Origin: Euglena gracilis
Taxonomy: Eukaryota; Euglenida; Euglenophyceae; Euglenales
Reading direction: 5' to 3'
Assembly (NCBI GenBank): GCA_039621445.1
Contig: CP154956.1
Coordinates: 53,925,143-53,989,142 of the forward strand
Length of the DNA stretch: 64,000 bases
A model generated the notes under the pieces. The model made no database searches. It worked only from the letters and a program-made list of their open reading frames with translations, and was not told the DNA's origin. Positions 52,541-63,115 of the stretch are shown here, in pieces. Positions within the stretch are counted from its first letter, which is position 1; each line of letters begins with the position of its first letter. A program made the translations under genes and the position numbers.

Positions 52541-54355
52541 GGCACCGGGCGGGATCGCACGAGCCGCAGCTCCGGTCGGAGCCGGGACGCGGGCGTTGGC
52601 TGGGTCCGCTGGTGTGGCCGCAGTCGCAGCCGGCACCGCAGACTGCATCACCGGCGGGGGCCCGCCGGCAGGGTGGGCTGATGGCTGCATGGCTGGCTGG
52701 GGAGACACCCCGGTGGCGAACGCCACCGCGGGGGTCTGATGCATGGCATGCGATGGGTTGGGATGGACGGCTTGCTGGTACACCGTGCCTTCGGCACACT
52801 GCGGTTCAGTGCCTTCGGCACCCAGGGGCTGGCTTGACACGGGCACAGAGACTTGGGAGACGGGTCGGACTTGGACTCGGACAGACTGGGCAGCAGCCAC
52901 CGGCACCGAAACCGGTGCTGACGGCTTGGACAGGGCGGTGGTTGCGGCTTGCGGGTGTGATGCCGGATGCTGCGCTGCTCGGTGCGCTGGTGGGGCGGCG
53001 GTGCTGGCGGGTCGCGATGCCGGTGCAGACGGATGCGACGACAGCGCGGACTGCTGCACTTGCGCGCGGGACGGTTGCGGATGGGACGGTGCACGTTGGG
53101 CCGCGGAGGACGACGGTTGGCGCTGTGACACGGACAGCGGCTCTGCTCGGATGACTGCGGCTGTGCTCGATCGGCGGGGGAATGCATACGCGGATTGCGG
53201 CATGGATATCCCTTCCCTTGCCGGGCGCGCGGTGGTTGACGATGAGGACCGCTCAGCCGGGGCTCGGGCCGCCCCCGCCGACACAGGCTGGGGGGCGGAC
53301 TGGTAGGGATCTGCTGCCCCTCGGGTTGGCGGCGTGGTCTGAGCCGCCGAGGACACCGGGGGTCCCCCGGCTGGGCGGAGACCGGACATCTTGACAGACC
53401 ACTGCTTGATCTCCTCCTTTGCCATCTGAATCTCCCTGAACAGCGCCGTCACCACTTGGTCCACTTCCCGGAGGGCCTTCTCCAAGTACACCCTGCACTT
53501 GCCCTCCAACTCCACGGATATCCGGTCGGCCAGCTTGTTGAAATACTGCACCTGCAACGCCGGGATCTCGGTCTTGGAGTTGAGCTCCATCCGCTGCAGT
53601 CGCTCCTCCATCTGCCGCACCACCGTGGCGATCTCCTCCCGCGTCACCATGGCTCCCCGGAGACGGGCCACCTCCACTGCCGTTTCCGTGTCCACCACCG
53701 GGGCCGCACCCTCGCCGGGGCCGGCACGCACCATCGCCGTCAAGCCTTGCACCTCTGCCTCGCGGCATCGGTGCTCAGCCTGCACGGCAGCGATTGCTTG
53801 GGCCGCCTCATCCGCCGCCTTTCGGGCGGCCGCCTTGGCTTGCGCCACTTGGCCCTCGAGCCGTCCGTGCTGGGCTTGGATGGTCTCCATGAACTGCGCG
53901 ATGACCTTGCCTTGCCCCTCCGCCACTTGCCGATAGGCCGCCGCGGACGCCTCCTTCGTGGCCTTGATCTCCTTGTCCATTTCCTCCAGCGCCGCGGTGG
54001 GCCAGTCATCCCACATCTCCCGGGTGCGGTTGCCCAGGAGGTCGAGCTGGGCCACCACCTGCCCGAGACTCGCCTCCACGCCGCGGACTTGGGCACCCAC
54101 GGCGTCGATGCGGCTCGTCAGCCACACCGCCACCTCCTCCGACACCCCGGGATACTCGTCCTGCATGGGCTGGTCTTGTACCGGGACTTCATCCCCGGCA
54201 CCCATCTCCTCTTGGTACATCTCGGGGGCCATATCTTCCTCGTATCCCTCACCTGCGGGCTCAGCCTCGTTGTACATCTCGAGGGTCTGCTCGTACGTCT
54301 CCTCTGCCTGGTCATACTCCACACCCCTCGCGCCCTCGTCCACCTCGTCCGTCAT
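52540..54355 (-). pseudogene. Gag of element 2, N-terminal coiled-coil part
   Basis: The first in-frame ATG is at 54355; an earlier GTG at 54562 is only the edge of the open frame. An acidic start (YDQAEETYEQTLEMYNEAE) leads to a long alanine/glutamine coiled coil (about 53500-54130; QAKAAARKAADEAAQAIAAVQAEH). A Ser/Pro/Ala-rich disordered stretch runs to the shift near 52540. Like element 1, it has a long coiled-coil Gag. Confidence 0.65.
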
Positions 54356-54990
54356 CCTTGGCCTCTTGAGCGGCCGGTGGGACGATGAGGCTTCAGAAAA
54401 GGGGGTTCGTTCCCCCCACAACCTTTGATCCCCCTTGCGGCTCCCTCTGGGGGTGGTGGTGGGGGAGAACAGCAGTGCCCCCGCCGCGGCCAGCAGCGGG
54501 AAGCGGGCCCGCAGCGGGGTGGCGTCCCGCGGGGACTCCAGCTCCGGCAGCTGGAGCGGCACCAGCGCGAACGCCGCCGCGGACGCCGCCGCGGATGCCG
54601 CCGCGGACCCCGCCGCGGACCCCGCCGCGGACGCCGCCGCGGACCTCCCCGGGACGGCGTGGCTGCTGGGGTGGTGCGCAAGGACTGGGACAGGTACGAG
54701 GGTGGGGATGGGGTGGACAGGATGGGGAATGTGAGCTGGAGTGGGAATGGGAGCTGGGGGTTTGGGCTGAATGGGAGCTGGGGGTTTGGGCTTATCGCCT
54801 TTTCTTGAGCGGGGCTAGGCGGGGAAATGGGGGATTCTTTTTCTGCTGTGCACGCTGAGGGGGACTGAGCAGCGGCATGCGTGTGCGGGGGATTGGGATT
54901 GGGTATGGGGCGGTCTTTTTCATGTTGGGGAGTCCCATGGTGGGGGACACCCACCACCGGGGCGGGGTGAGCCTGGGGAGCCGGATCCAT
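54352..54990 (-). CDS. Leader ORF overlapping the gag start by ATGA
   Basis: ATG at 54990 lies 46 bases after the primer-binding site. The frame runs 212 codons through Pro-rich sequence and an Arg/Pro repeat made by (GCCGCGGAC)n DNA (about 54570-54650), and ends at a TGA that overlaps the gag ATG as ATGA. It may be an upstream ORF with reinitiation, or the true Gag N-terminus joined by a frameshift. Composition is low-complexity, so coding status is uncertain. Confidence 0.35.
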   Translation of the reverse strand: MDPAPQAHPAPVVGVPHHGTPQHEKDRPIPNPNPPHTHAAAQSPSACTAEKESPISPPSPAQEKAISPNPQLPFSPNPQLPFPLQLTFPILSTPSPPSYLSQSLRTTPAATPSRGGPRRRPRRGPRRGPRRHPRRRPRRRSRWCRSSCRSWSPRGTPPRCGPASRCWPRRGHCCSPPPPPPEGAARGIKGCGGNEPPFLKPHRPTGRSRGQG

Positions 54991-55035
54991 CTTGTCGGTG
55001 TGGTTTGTTCCCAGGAAATTTTGTTCTGTGAAAAA

Positions 55036-55047
55036 CCTCTGCTACCA
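55036..55047 (-). promoter_or_regulatory. Primer-binding site of element 2
   Basis: On the minus strand TGGTAGCAGAGG directly follows the 5' LTR. The first ten bases are the same as in element 1, implying the same primer tRNA. Confidence 0.75.
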
Positions 55048-55683
55048 GTTTCCCGAACGATTTTGTTTTTGCCCAGCCTTCACTCCCGGGGGTCCGTGAG
55101 GGGGTACCGGCGGGGTGGGGGGTAGGCGCGATGGGCTCTGGGGAGAGGGGTAGGTTCGGGATACTCCCCTTCCCACGTAGGATTTTTTCCCGGGGACCGA
55201 AGGCCCTCCTTTTTGGGGAGTGGTTGGAGGGGGGAGTCCGGCTTGGCGTCCCTTCCGGCAGTGGGGGGGGTTTAGGAAAAGGCCTGGTTGCCCTCCCCTA
55301 GGCTTCAGATACCCCAGCACCAACACCTTTTTGGCTTGTACTGCTCTCCTGCGCCAGCAGATAACCAATCTTTTGTAATCTTTTGCTTGCTCCGCCCTTG
55401 GATTTTTGACTTTCTTGAACTTTTGACTTCCTTGGCTCCAGTGCCTTTCTTTGAATTGCCTTGAAAATCCTTGAAAATTGATATAATTTGACCTTGGTCT
55501 TGATTCAGCAGGCACAATCTTGAATTGAAACCATGGGTAAAAAGAGGAAGCCTGCAGTGAAAAACAGAACAGTTAGAGGTGCGGTTTGCGCTATTTTGAT
55601 GCTGAATTAGCGCAGTGGTTCGCTATATACAACAGCAGGCTGTAATAGTGGCAATGGAAGGTGCAGCGGCCGGTCCGCCAACT
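55048..55683 (-). repeat. 5' LTR of element 2 (right)
   Basis: 636 bp, the partner of 41498-42133. On the minus strand TTGTATATAGCG (about 55622-55634) is a TATA-box candidate. Confidence 0.88.
55622..55634 (-). promoter_or_regulatory. TATA-box candidate in the 5' LTR of element 2
   Basis: The minus strand reads TGTTGTATATAGCG. The same word is present in the other LTR at about 42072. No transcription start can be fixed. Confidence 0.4.
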
Positions 55684-56266
55684 GAACCACCCCAGCATTT
55701 GGGTTGGTTTAAAAAAAATTTCAGGCACTGAAATTTTTTTTCCCTTGAACCAATTTACACATGGCGCGAAGCGCCGAAGGAAAAACCTTAGCGTTTTTGG
55801 GTACCTGGAAAATGCGGGCCCGGGTCGGTCAAAAAAATGTTATTTCATGGTTCCCAGAATGGTGGTGCCCCCCCCCCGCGTCCCCCCCCGCGTCCCCCCC
55901 GCGTCCCCAAAACCCCCAAAGCAACAACATGCACAAAATGGGGCTGCAGCAAATGGGTTCCATGTATGAGAGGGAACTGGGAATTGGTGGTGCAGCCAAT
56001 GGCCCCATGTCTGGCCACAAAAACTAGAAATGGGACGTGTCTGAAGGCTGATGTGACACAACAGGGGGGAAGATGGAGGCAAGTTTTTGAAAGCAATCTG
56101 TTTACATTGGCTGGACATGTTAGATGTGGTGGGTATGCAATGATTGGGAGGACCCATTGCAAACCATGGCTGACAGTTCTTTTCAGGCCACTGGCTGGGT
56201 TGAGGGGCCTTTTCAGGCCCAGGGGGCCTTATCAGGCTGATAAATCACTGAAGCGTCGTTCATACA
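55684..56266 (+). repeat. 583-bp direct repeat X, right of element 2
   Basis: Same length and orientation as 40915-41497, starting at the base after the LTR. Visible differences include CCATCCC/CCACCCC, GCACCCA/GCAGCCA and CTGCAGC/CTGAAGC. Confidence 0.85.
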
Positions 56267-56522
56267 CCTTCTTCATTTCCGCAACTTTTTTTTGACAGTT
56301 TATGACATAGCCAGAGGCTATTTTTTTCGACACTGCGTCAAAAAAACCAAAACCCCGTCATAAACCCATCCCTGGGTAGATAAACAATTTCTTTCCCAAT
56401 GGATAAACAACTCTTTCCCCATTGACCTGAATATTTAGATTAAAAGAGGCACAAGAAGCCAAAGTCCATGATGAATCACCTATTTCACCAAGGAAAACGT
56501 AAAACCGGGGGGTTTTTTGGAA

Positions 56523-56575
56523 GCGCGAACAATCACGAATAATCACGACAATCACGAACAATCACGAACCGGATT
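56523..56575 (+). repeat. Short tandem repeat AATCACGAAC, copy 1
   Basis: Five imperfect 10-11 bp units of AATCACGAAC. Related arrays are at 58455-58552 and 59200-59245. Confidence 0.75.
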
Positions 56576-58454
56576 TCCCCCTCCCTAGCAAAGGCCGTAA
56601 TCTTTCACGTAAGTAATTTTCATGAAATTTCACGGCTTGTGTAAGTAATTTCGTGGACCATGAAAAGTTTGATTTTCATTGAATGTCCATATTTGCTTCC
56701 TGCGGAAGGGAACTCCTTCATTGCGCTGGCCGGGTGCCTTTTTTAGCCCTTTAAAACGTCGTGGGCTAACAGCTTTTTGCTGTCCCAGATGTAAGAATAT
56801 TTTGCGTTCGCAGTTAGGAAGCATTGCCGCGGAAGCCGTCGTGTTCAAAAAAGGGGGTCTTTGGTACAACAATCTTCCCAAAGCCACCAGCTCGAAATAC
56901 TAGCTTTTTCTTCCGAAAAGTTTTTTCAACAGAAATTGGGCTGTACGGGGGGCAAACCCACCGCTCACCACGGCACTAAAAATTGGCGCCGCCAGGAAAA
57001 CGGAAAGCCCTGGTGGGGGGGGGGGGTTGGAACTCCCCAGGTTGAGCCAGTTTTCAGAACATGCTGCAAGAAGAAAACCCTTTTGACAAATAAAAATTTC
57101 AGGAAGACAAAGGCTAGAAACACAAGCAAAAGAGAAAACCAATAAAGAAAGCAAAAAACAAAGTGCGCAATTTACAACAACAGAGTCCTGTGTTTTTACT
57201 GAAAACACCACAGGACCCTGACAAGAGCTGCCAATACCTTCACGTCTTCTTCTTCTCTTGTAACTTCTTTGACTGAAACTTCACACTAACTTCACATTCC
57301 ACACGTGGAACCTGTGAGTGGAAGAATCACACATGAAACACAACATGGATGACAGACAATTGGGATGGAAAAAAAGAACATTGGCAAATCTGGCAAAATT
57401 CCAGAATGAAGCCACATGTCCAAAAATTAAAAGCACACAATGCCAGGTGAAAACACTCCCAAAACACGGGTCAAAGACAGAGCTGCAGCAAGTGTTCTCT
57501 GTGAAATGGAAGCAAAAGTTCCTTCATGTAAAACACCACCAGAAAACCACATGGACCGCCAGAAAATGATAGAAAAACAGAACGCACAATAGAAGACCTG
57601 CCACACAAGAGGGTGGCACTCAAAATTGTCACTCAGCGGAGCGTATTTTGGAAAAAATGGCAAAATTTTGAAAGTGGTCTAGATGCATCAGAAAAGACCA
57701 GGAGAACAATTCCTCAAAAGTCACCTTCAGGGGGGGCATACCTGCTTCGACGTTCAATAAATCCTGCATCAATAAATTCCTTATCCTTCAAATAGTTCGA
57801 TTCTGAGTTCCAGACAAAGAAAAACAACCAATTTCAAGGGGAGAGCACACCAGTTTTGCTCCCAATTAGGAAGTCCTTCCGTCCGCGATCGCCGCGAATG
57901 CTTTGAAACTGTTGAGATTTCAGTTTTCTGAGATTTCATGAAAATATGGAAAAATGCAATAAAACCGTGCAAATTTCACTTTACTGAAATTTCAGGCCTT
58001 TTGAAAACTTTTGGCCATTACTACCCCTCCCTAGCACGAACCGGTGGTAAACCCTGCACTCTGTCATTTTATTTCTGCTCAAAAAAATTCTCACACTCCA
58101 CCAATGGAAAAACACCATTCCTCCTGCAGCATGAAAGGACAACTGTGCAAAATACAAATGCAAAGTCCAAAGTCCAAATTCGGAAAAGGTGCATATATTT
58201 TTGGTATAGTACACAGATAAAATGCAAACAAATTTATGTCAAGTGCAAACATTTTTGTGATAAAGTGCACACAATTTGATGGGAAGTGCAAACATGTGGC
58301 ATGATGTGCAAAAAAAGTTGTACGTAAGGTGCAATGATTTAGGGTCCGCTTCTGGGCACACATATTTAGATCAGTACAAGATTCACGTTTGAAATATGAT
58401 TCTCTCACATTCTGATGATTCTCTGACACAAACCAGGGTTTTTCACCGGTTCGT

Positions 58455-58552
58455 GCCACGAACAATCACGAACAATCACGAACCAGCACGAACTTGGGAT
58501 TTTGGCAAAATCACGAACAATCACGAACAATCACGAACAATCACGAACCGAA
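58455..58552 (+). repeat. Short tandem repeat AATCACGAAC, copy 2
   Basis: About eight units, interrupted by one stretch of GGGATTTTGGCAA. Confidence 0.75.
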
Positions 58553-58574
58553 TTTTTTCGTCACCCTTGCAGAA

Positions 58575-59051
58575 ATGTCTTTTTCTGAGAATGACGGTGT
58601 TGTTCAATTAACCAAAGAGAAAAGATCATGGAAGAGAGGTGGCAAAATGACTCCTCAAAAGCATGCTGCCCAGGTGTCATATCTATCTTGTTTTGATTTC
58701 CCCCCTTTTTGCTACTTTTTTCAGTTTGGTTGAGTGATGGAAGTGAGAGGTTCAGAAATGTGGTGCAGTGTTTGCCATGTTTCAGTGCACTGGGCCGAGA
58801 AGACATCTGCAAAGCGACATATTTCATCGTCAACTCGCAAAGACAACCTCCTTCGCAAACCAAAGATTACGGAAAAACCTGGTCTTTTAGCTGAATTGAT
58901 GGATGCACCCAAACGTGACATGGAGGTATTTTGTGTTTTTCAAAAGGTGTATTTTTGTCCTTCGGTGTCAGGTTCCCAACGAACAACCTCCCCAAAGAGG
59001 CAGAAAATTGCTGATCTCAACAGTCTGCTTGATGCCATACGTTGGCACTGA
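58575..59051 (+). CDS. Candidate small spliced gene with C-x2-C...H zinc-finger-like part
   Basis: ATG at 58575 opens an unbiased lysine-rich frame. A possible donor (CCCAG|GTGTC, 58673) is followed by a strong acceptor (CTACTTTTTTCAG, 58724). A second frame from about 58734 reads MWCSVCHVSVHW ... KRHISSS (C-x2-C then His), then a charged stretch, a possible 46-bp intron (GTATTTTG ... GTGTCAG, about 58925-58970), and ends at 59051 with a basic PKRQKIADLNSLLDAI. The Cys/His pattern recalls the small zinc fingers of hAT-derived proteins. The exon joins do not resolve cleanly in one frame, so this may be a decayed gene. Confidence 0.35.
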
Positions 59052-59084
59052 TTTTTCGTTGCTTTGCATCTTCCAAGCCTCTTT

Positions 59085-59290
59085 TGCTTTCCCCATTGAC
59101 ATGAATATGTTGATTAAAAGAGGCACCAGAAACCAAAGCACAAGAAGAATCACCTATTTCGCCAAGGAAAACGGAAAACCGGGCGGTTTTTTGGAAGCAC
59201 GAACAATCACGAACAATCACGAACAATCACGAACAATCACGAACCGGATTTCAGGCTTCCTAGCACGAACCGGTGGTAAACCCTGCACAA
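59085..59290 (+). repeat. Dispersed repeat with AATCACGAAC array, copy 3
   Basis: Same order of blocks as 56410-56590, with four AATCACGAAC units at 59200-59245 and the CCTAGCACGAACCGGTGG end. Confidence 0.7.
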
Positions 59291-59569
59291 ACTTCGAAAT
59301 TATTTAAACCTTTTGTTTTTCCAAAAAATTTGCCGATTTTTCAAAAATTTTGTATATTTCCCCTCTCCTCCTCACAGATTTCTACATCAATGCGAAGAAT
59401 TCGAAATGCTCATTTGTTCAACCGACTTCGGTCGGACTACCAATGACCTTCGGGTCAAAGGACCTTTGGGCCAAACATCTACCTTGAAGATGGTGCAAGA
59501 GCAGGGTTGACTTTTTTTTGTTTTTTTAAAAAAACAAAAAAAGCATGATTTTTTTTTGATACAAAAACT

Positions 59570-59930
59570 GTGTCCAGAACGCCGGTTCGGGCGTGAAGCC
59601 GTGTTCCAGAACGCCGGTTTGGGCGGCAGCCCGAACCGGCGTTCTGGAACACGGCTTCACGCCCGAACCGGCGTTCTGGACACAGTTGTTGAAACCGTGG
59701 ATTAGGGGCTCTGGCTTCACGCCCGAACCGGCGTTCAAGGAATCACGGCCAATTTCGTCCTAAATACCCAGTTTCTGAACATTTTTGAGCATTTTTGGGC
59801 TCCTTTGGCTCATGGCCATGTCGATCGGCCGCTTGAAATGCTCACACGTCTGATGCCATGTTACCCATCAATCGAAAGCTTTTCTCAAGGGCTTTTGACA
59901 GATGGCCACAGGATTCAGCCATTATGCACA
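59570..59930. repeat. Dispersed repeat with AACGCCGGTTCGGGCG hairpin, copy 2
   Basis: A long hairpin at about 59571-59690 pairs CAGAACGCCGGTTCGGGCGTG with its complement around GGGCGGCAGCCC. The flank (AGGAATCACGGCCAATTTC, CCAT.AATCGAAAGCT) matches 4300-4625. Confidence 0.65.
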
Positions 59931-61855
59931 CAACGCTTATTTTCAGCGATCGTGTATTCCAGAATTTGACATCCTAATTTGTGAAATCCCACACCTCAGC
60001 TGCCATACAACATATCAATGGAGACAAGGCACAGGGTGGGGGGGGTCCGAGGGGGGGGTTGGAAGCTGTACAGGGGGGGGGGAGGGGGGGTCACTAGAAA
60101 ATCACAACTGTACTGCCTACCCCCGAGACAGTTGCGACATTTTTTGTCCAATTGAGGCTGGCAATGATGGATTTTGCGAATTCAGATGCATTTTACAAAA
60201 TATTTGTCTCTTGTAAAAAGAATGGTAGCCAGTGTGAAGCAGCTTCAATCACTCCCCCTTGGCACACCATGCGGAATTGAGCCAGGGTTGACGTTTTTTT
60301 TTTGTTTTTTCAAAAAAGCCTCTAATACTCAGATTTTCAAAAAAAATACATATTGAGTCGTTCAAATGGCATGGAGCTTTTTCCATTGTCCGGTGTAGAG
60401 CCTTTTTGTCATTGTGCAAAAATAAAATGATGGATGGCAAACATTTTTTGAGCAAGTGCAAATATTTTTGGCGGCGCAGTCCAAAAATTTTTGACAGCTC
60501 TGGACAAATTTGACTGGATTGGGCAAATATTTTTGTCAGCCATAGGCAAACATTTTGGACGCTAGGTTTAATTGGTTTTGAAAAGAGTGTTGGAAGAATG
60601 CAAGGGCAACAAACATGAAAATTGATTCAGGCAAGCCAAGCTATTTTGCCATCTTGTCATCCTAGGTCTCTCTTGATATGTCTGTGAATGAACAGCATAA
60701 TGCCAATGACAAGGAAACCTTGCATGCGATGTGTGATTTGGGTGTGTTGCCTGCATCCGCTAGATTGAGGATGAAAAACATCGTCATCATGATTGTTGTT
60801 ATTGTTGTTACTGTTTTGATGATGTTTTATATTTTCAAGCAGCAATTATGGCCTTGTAAGATACATTACCAAATCTCCATCATCTCACTCGCAAATTGGT
60901 TGTGTGATTGGTTTGTCACTTGGACGAATGGGCAAAGGGGATCGGTTGGTTGGGAAATCCCGACAAAAAGTTTTCGGAGAATTTTTAAGAGATTTTCCCC
61001 GAGCCTTGAAAAGTTATTACTTTACAGTTTCTGAGCAGGTCTAGGTTTGGATTTAGATGATACATTGAGAACGCCGGCCACGCATTGCTACGTGAAATTT
61101 TCTCAAAAATAAGTTGTGGTGCACAAACGATTTTGTGTTAAAAGCAACAGGGCAACAGTTACACCTGACACTCACAGTTTCCAGGATGTTTTGCCATATT
61201 TTTTGGCACGTTTGCCAAACATTTTTGTGCTTTTTTGAAAATATTTGTGTACATTTTGCCATAATTTTGCACACTTTTGCCAAAGAATTTGGAACCGTTT
61301 TGAAAATATTTTGAACTGTTTTGTCATAGGTTTGGGACTCCGTGTTCTGGCAGTTTTTGAAACTTTTTGCAAGTTTTTGGGACTTTCCAATTTTTTTCGC
61401 CCTTTGCCTTCAGTGTGTTTTTTTTTGGAATGCCTGTCCATCCAAATGCCGGCATAGCTGGCAACTCGTTTAAAACGAAGCCCAAAAAAGTTTTTCCCAA
61501 CGTATTTTTAGTTTTTTTTTTAAAAAAACAACAAACACCATTGAGGGTGATGGACATTTTTTTTTCATTTCTAAGTCACGAGATGTGCAATCTCTGAACA
61601 AACTAGTGCACCCTCACGGCTCTTCAGAGTAACACAGCTGATGCAAATGAGATCATACCCGGTGGAAATGGACCATGAAAGTACCCTCACCCTCCTCAAA
61701 GTGTCCCCCTCAAAGTAGTGAATTTTTTGCCAATTTTTGGTTTACCCCCTCAAAGTAGCCATTTGCCTTCGAGGCCAAAGACCATAATGCCAAAGGCCAA
61801 AATGCCTTCGTCGTGGTTTTCTTTTTTGGGGCCCCGGTCGGAAAATCGCGGGTGA
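59931..61855. other. No supported gene
   Basis: AT-rich sequence with TTTTGCCA/CATTTTTG words (about 61190-61320). An ATG-started frame at 60678-61034 has one hydrophobic stretch, but that is built from ATTGTT repeats and I do not accept it as a gene. The segment 61715-61760 repeats CCCCCTCAAAGTAG words seen inverted near 10735-10930. Confidence 0.4.
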
Positions 61856-62124
61856 CCAAATTGCGGGTCGACCCGACCTGTGTGGGTCGGGCCGACCTGG
61901 TCGGTAGGAAACGCAATTATCCACACTACCCCCCCCCTTTTTGGAGATTAAGCCCCCCCCCCTGAAAAAAACTTTTGTCCAAATCACCCCAAAACCAGTC
62001 AAAACCCACTTGGATGGCTCCAAAACCCCCCAATCGGGGGTGAATATGCAAAACCTTGGGGGGGAAATGCCCATTTTGGGCCACTTTTGGGAAAAACATT
62101 GTCTTTGCATATACCTACAAACTG

Positions 62125-62282
62125 GGTCAGGGTTGGGGTTGGGTTTGGGTTAGGGTTCGGAATAGGGTTTGGTATAGGGTCAGGGTCAGGGTTTCGGGTT
62201 AGGGTTGGGGTTAGGGTTCGGGTTACGTTCAAGGTTAGGGTTAGGTTTAGGGTTTCGGGTTAGGGTTGGGGTTAGGCTTCGG
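62125..62282 (+). repeat. Degenerate TTAGGG-like array
   Basis: G-rich words GGGTTAGGG, GGGTTTCGGG and GGTCAGGG across about 160 bp. Same style as 12945-13108 and, C-rich, 17280-17370. Confidence 0.65.
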
Positions 62283-62283
62283 G

Positions 62284-62700
62284 TGTGACGACCAAGGGCG
62301 CCGAAGGCGCCATCCGACAATCGGTGTCTGATTGTGGATGCTCACAAAACGGTCCGGCAGCGAAGGGATTTTGTTATTAGGGGGCTGGGGGGGGGCGGGG
62401 GGGGTGGGGGGGGGGGGGCGGGTGGGGGGGGGGGCGGCAGCCCCCCCCCCCTCCGCTAGACGACCAAGGGCGCCGAAGGCGCCCTCCGACAATGGGTGTC
62501 TGATTGCGCATGCACACAAAACGGTCCGGCAGCAAAGGGATTTTGTTATTGGGGGGCTGGGGGGGGTGCGGGGGGGTCGGCAGCCCCCCCCCCCTCCGCT
62601 AGACGACCAAGGGCGCTGAAGGCGCCCTCCGACAATGGGTGTCTGATTGCGCATGCTCACAAAACGGTCCGGCAGCAAAGGGATTTTGTTACCACCTCCC
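62284..62700 (+). repeat. Three tandem units with GGGCGCCGAAGGCGCC hairpin
   Basis: Each unit reads GACGACCAAGGGCGC.GAAGGCGCC, TCCGACAAT.GGTGTCTGATTG, CACAAAACGGTCCGGCAGC and AAGGGATTTTGTTA, then a G/C run of variable length. Units start at about 62284, 62459 and 62602. Confidence 0.8.
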
Positions 62701-63115
62701 CCCCCCCTAATTGAACCCCCCCCCCTAATTGACCAAACGCCCCCCCCTTTGAAAATTTTTTTCAACCCCCCCCCTAATTGACTGCCCGGGGAGATTCCGT
62801 GCTGAAGCACCTCCTATGCTTTTCCCAAAAGTTGCCCAAAATGGGCATTTTCCCCCCAAGTTTTTGCATATTCACCCCCGATTGGGGGGTTCTGGAGCCA
62901 TTTAAGTGGATTTTGACTGGTTTTGGGGTGATTTGGACATAAGTTTTTTTCAGGGGGGGGGGGCTTAAATCTCCAAAAAGGGGGGTAGTGCGGAATATTG
63001 TGGGTCGGCCTGACCTGGTCGGCCCGACCCACACAGGTCGATAAGCCACCCACACAGGTCGGGCCGACCACAGGTCGGGCCGACCAGGTCGGCCCGACCC
63101 GCAATTTGGTCACCT

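Larger units (their letters stand above)
41498..55683 (-). mobile_element. Giant Ty3/gypsy element 2 with DNA methyltransferase (14.2 kb)
   Basis: It has 636-bp LTRs and is read on the minus strand. The primer-binding site TGGTAGCAGAGG (55036-55047) lies next to the right LTR and a GGAAGGGGAG polypurine tract next to the left LTR. Coding order is a leader ORF, gag, then pol with cytosine methyltransferase, protease, RT, RNase H, integrase and chromodomain. A C-rich satellite occupies the 3' untranslated part. At least six reading-frame shifts are present, many at G or C runs, so it is a broken copy or the assembly has homopolymer errors. The LTRs differ at only about two positions. Confidence 0.88.
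56267..58574. other. Dispersed repeats, no supported gene
   Basis: A repeat block at about 56410-56590 (CCCATTGAC.TGAATAT, GATTAAAAGAGGCAC, AATCACCTATTTC.CCAAGGAAAACG, then CGAACAATCA units) recurs at 59085-59290. CCTAGCACGAACCGGTGGTAAACC at about 58030-58055 recurs at 59258-59285 and, inverted and diverged, at about 58434-58456. No coding frame is convincing. Confidence 0.45.
61856..63115. mobile_element. Foldback element with GGTCGGGCCGACC ends, arms about 250 bp
   Basis: The left arm (about 61856-62100) and right arm (about 62818-63115) are inverted copies. Each runs from GGTCGG.CCGACC palindromes through a homopolymer run and GGAGATTTAAGCC, then CACCCCAAAACCAGTCAAAA.CCA and AATCGGGGG, to CCCATTTTGGGC. 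They are diverged relatives of the arms at 15540-18080. The interior holds telomere-like repeats and three tandem units. No coding capacity. Confidence 0.65.

Noticed and set aside
60678-61034. 118-aa membrane-anchored protein
   Set aside because: The hydrophobic stretch is encoded by ATTGTT repeats and the rest resembles nothing. No splice or promoter context supports it.
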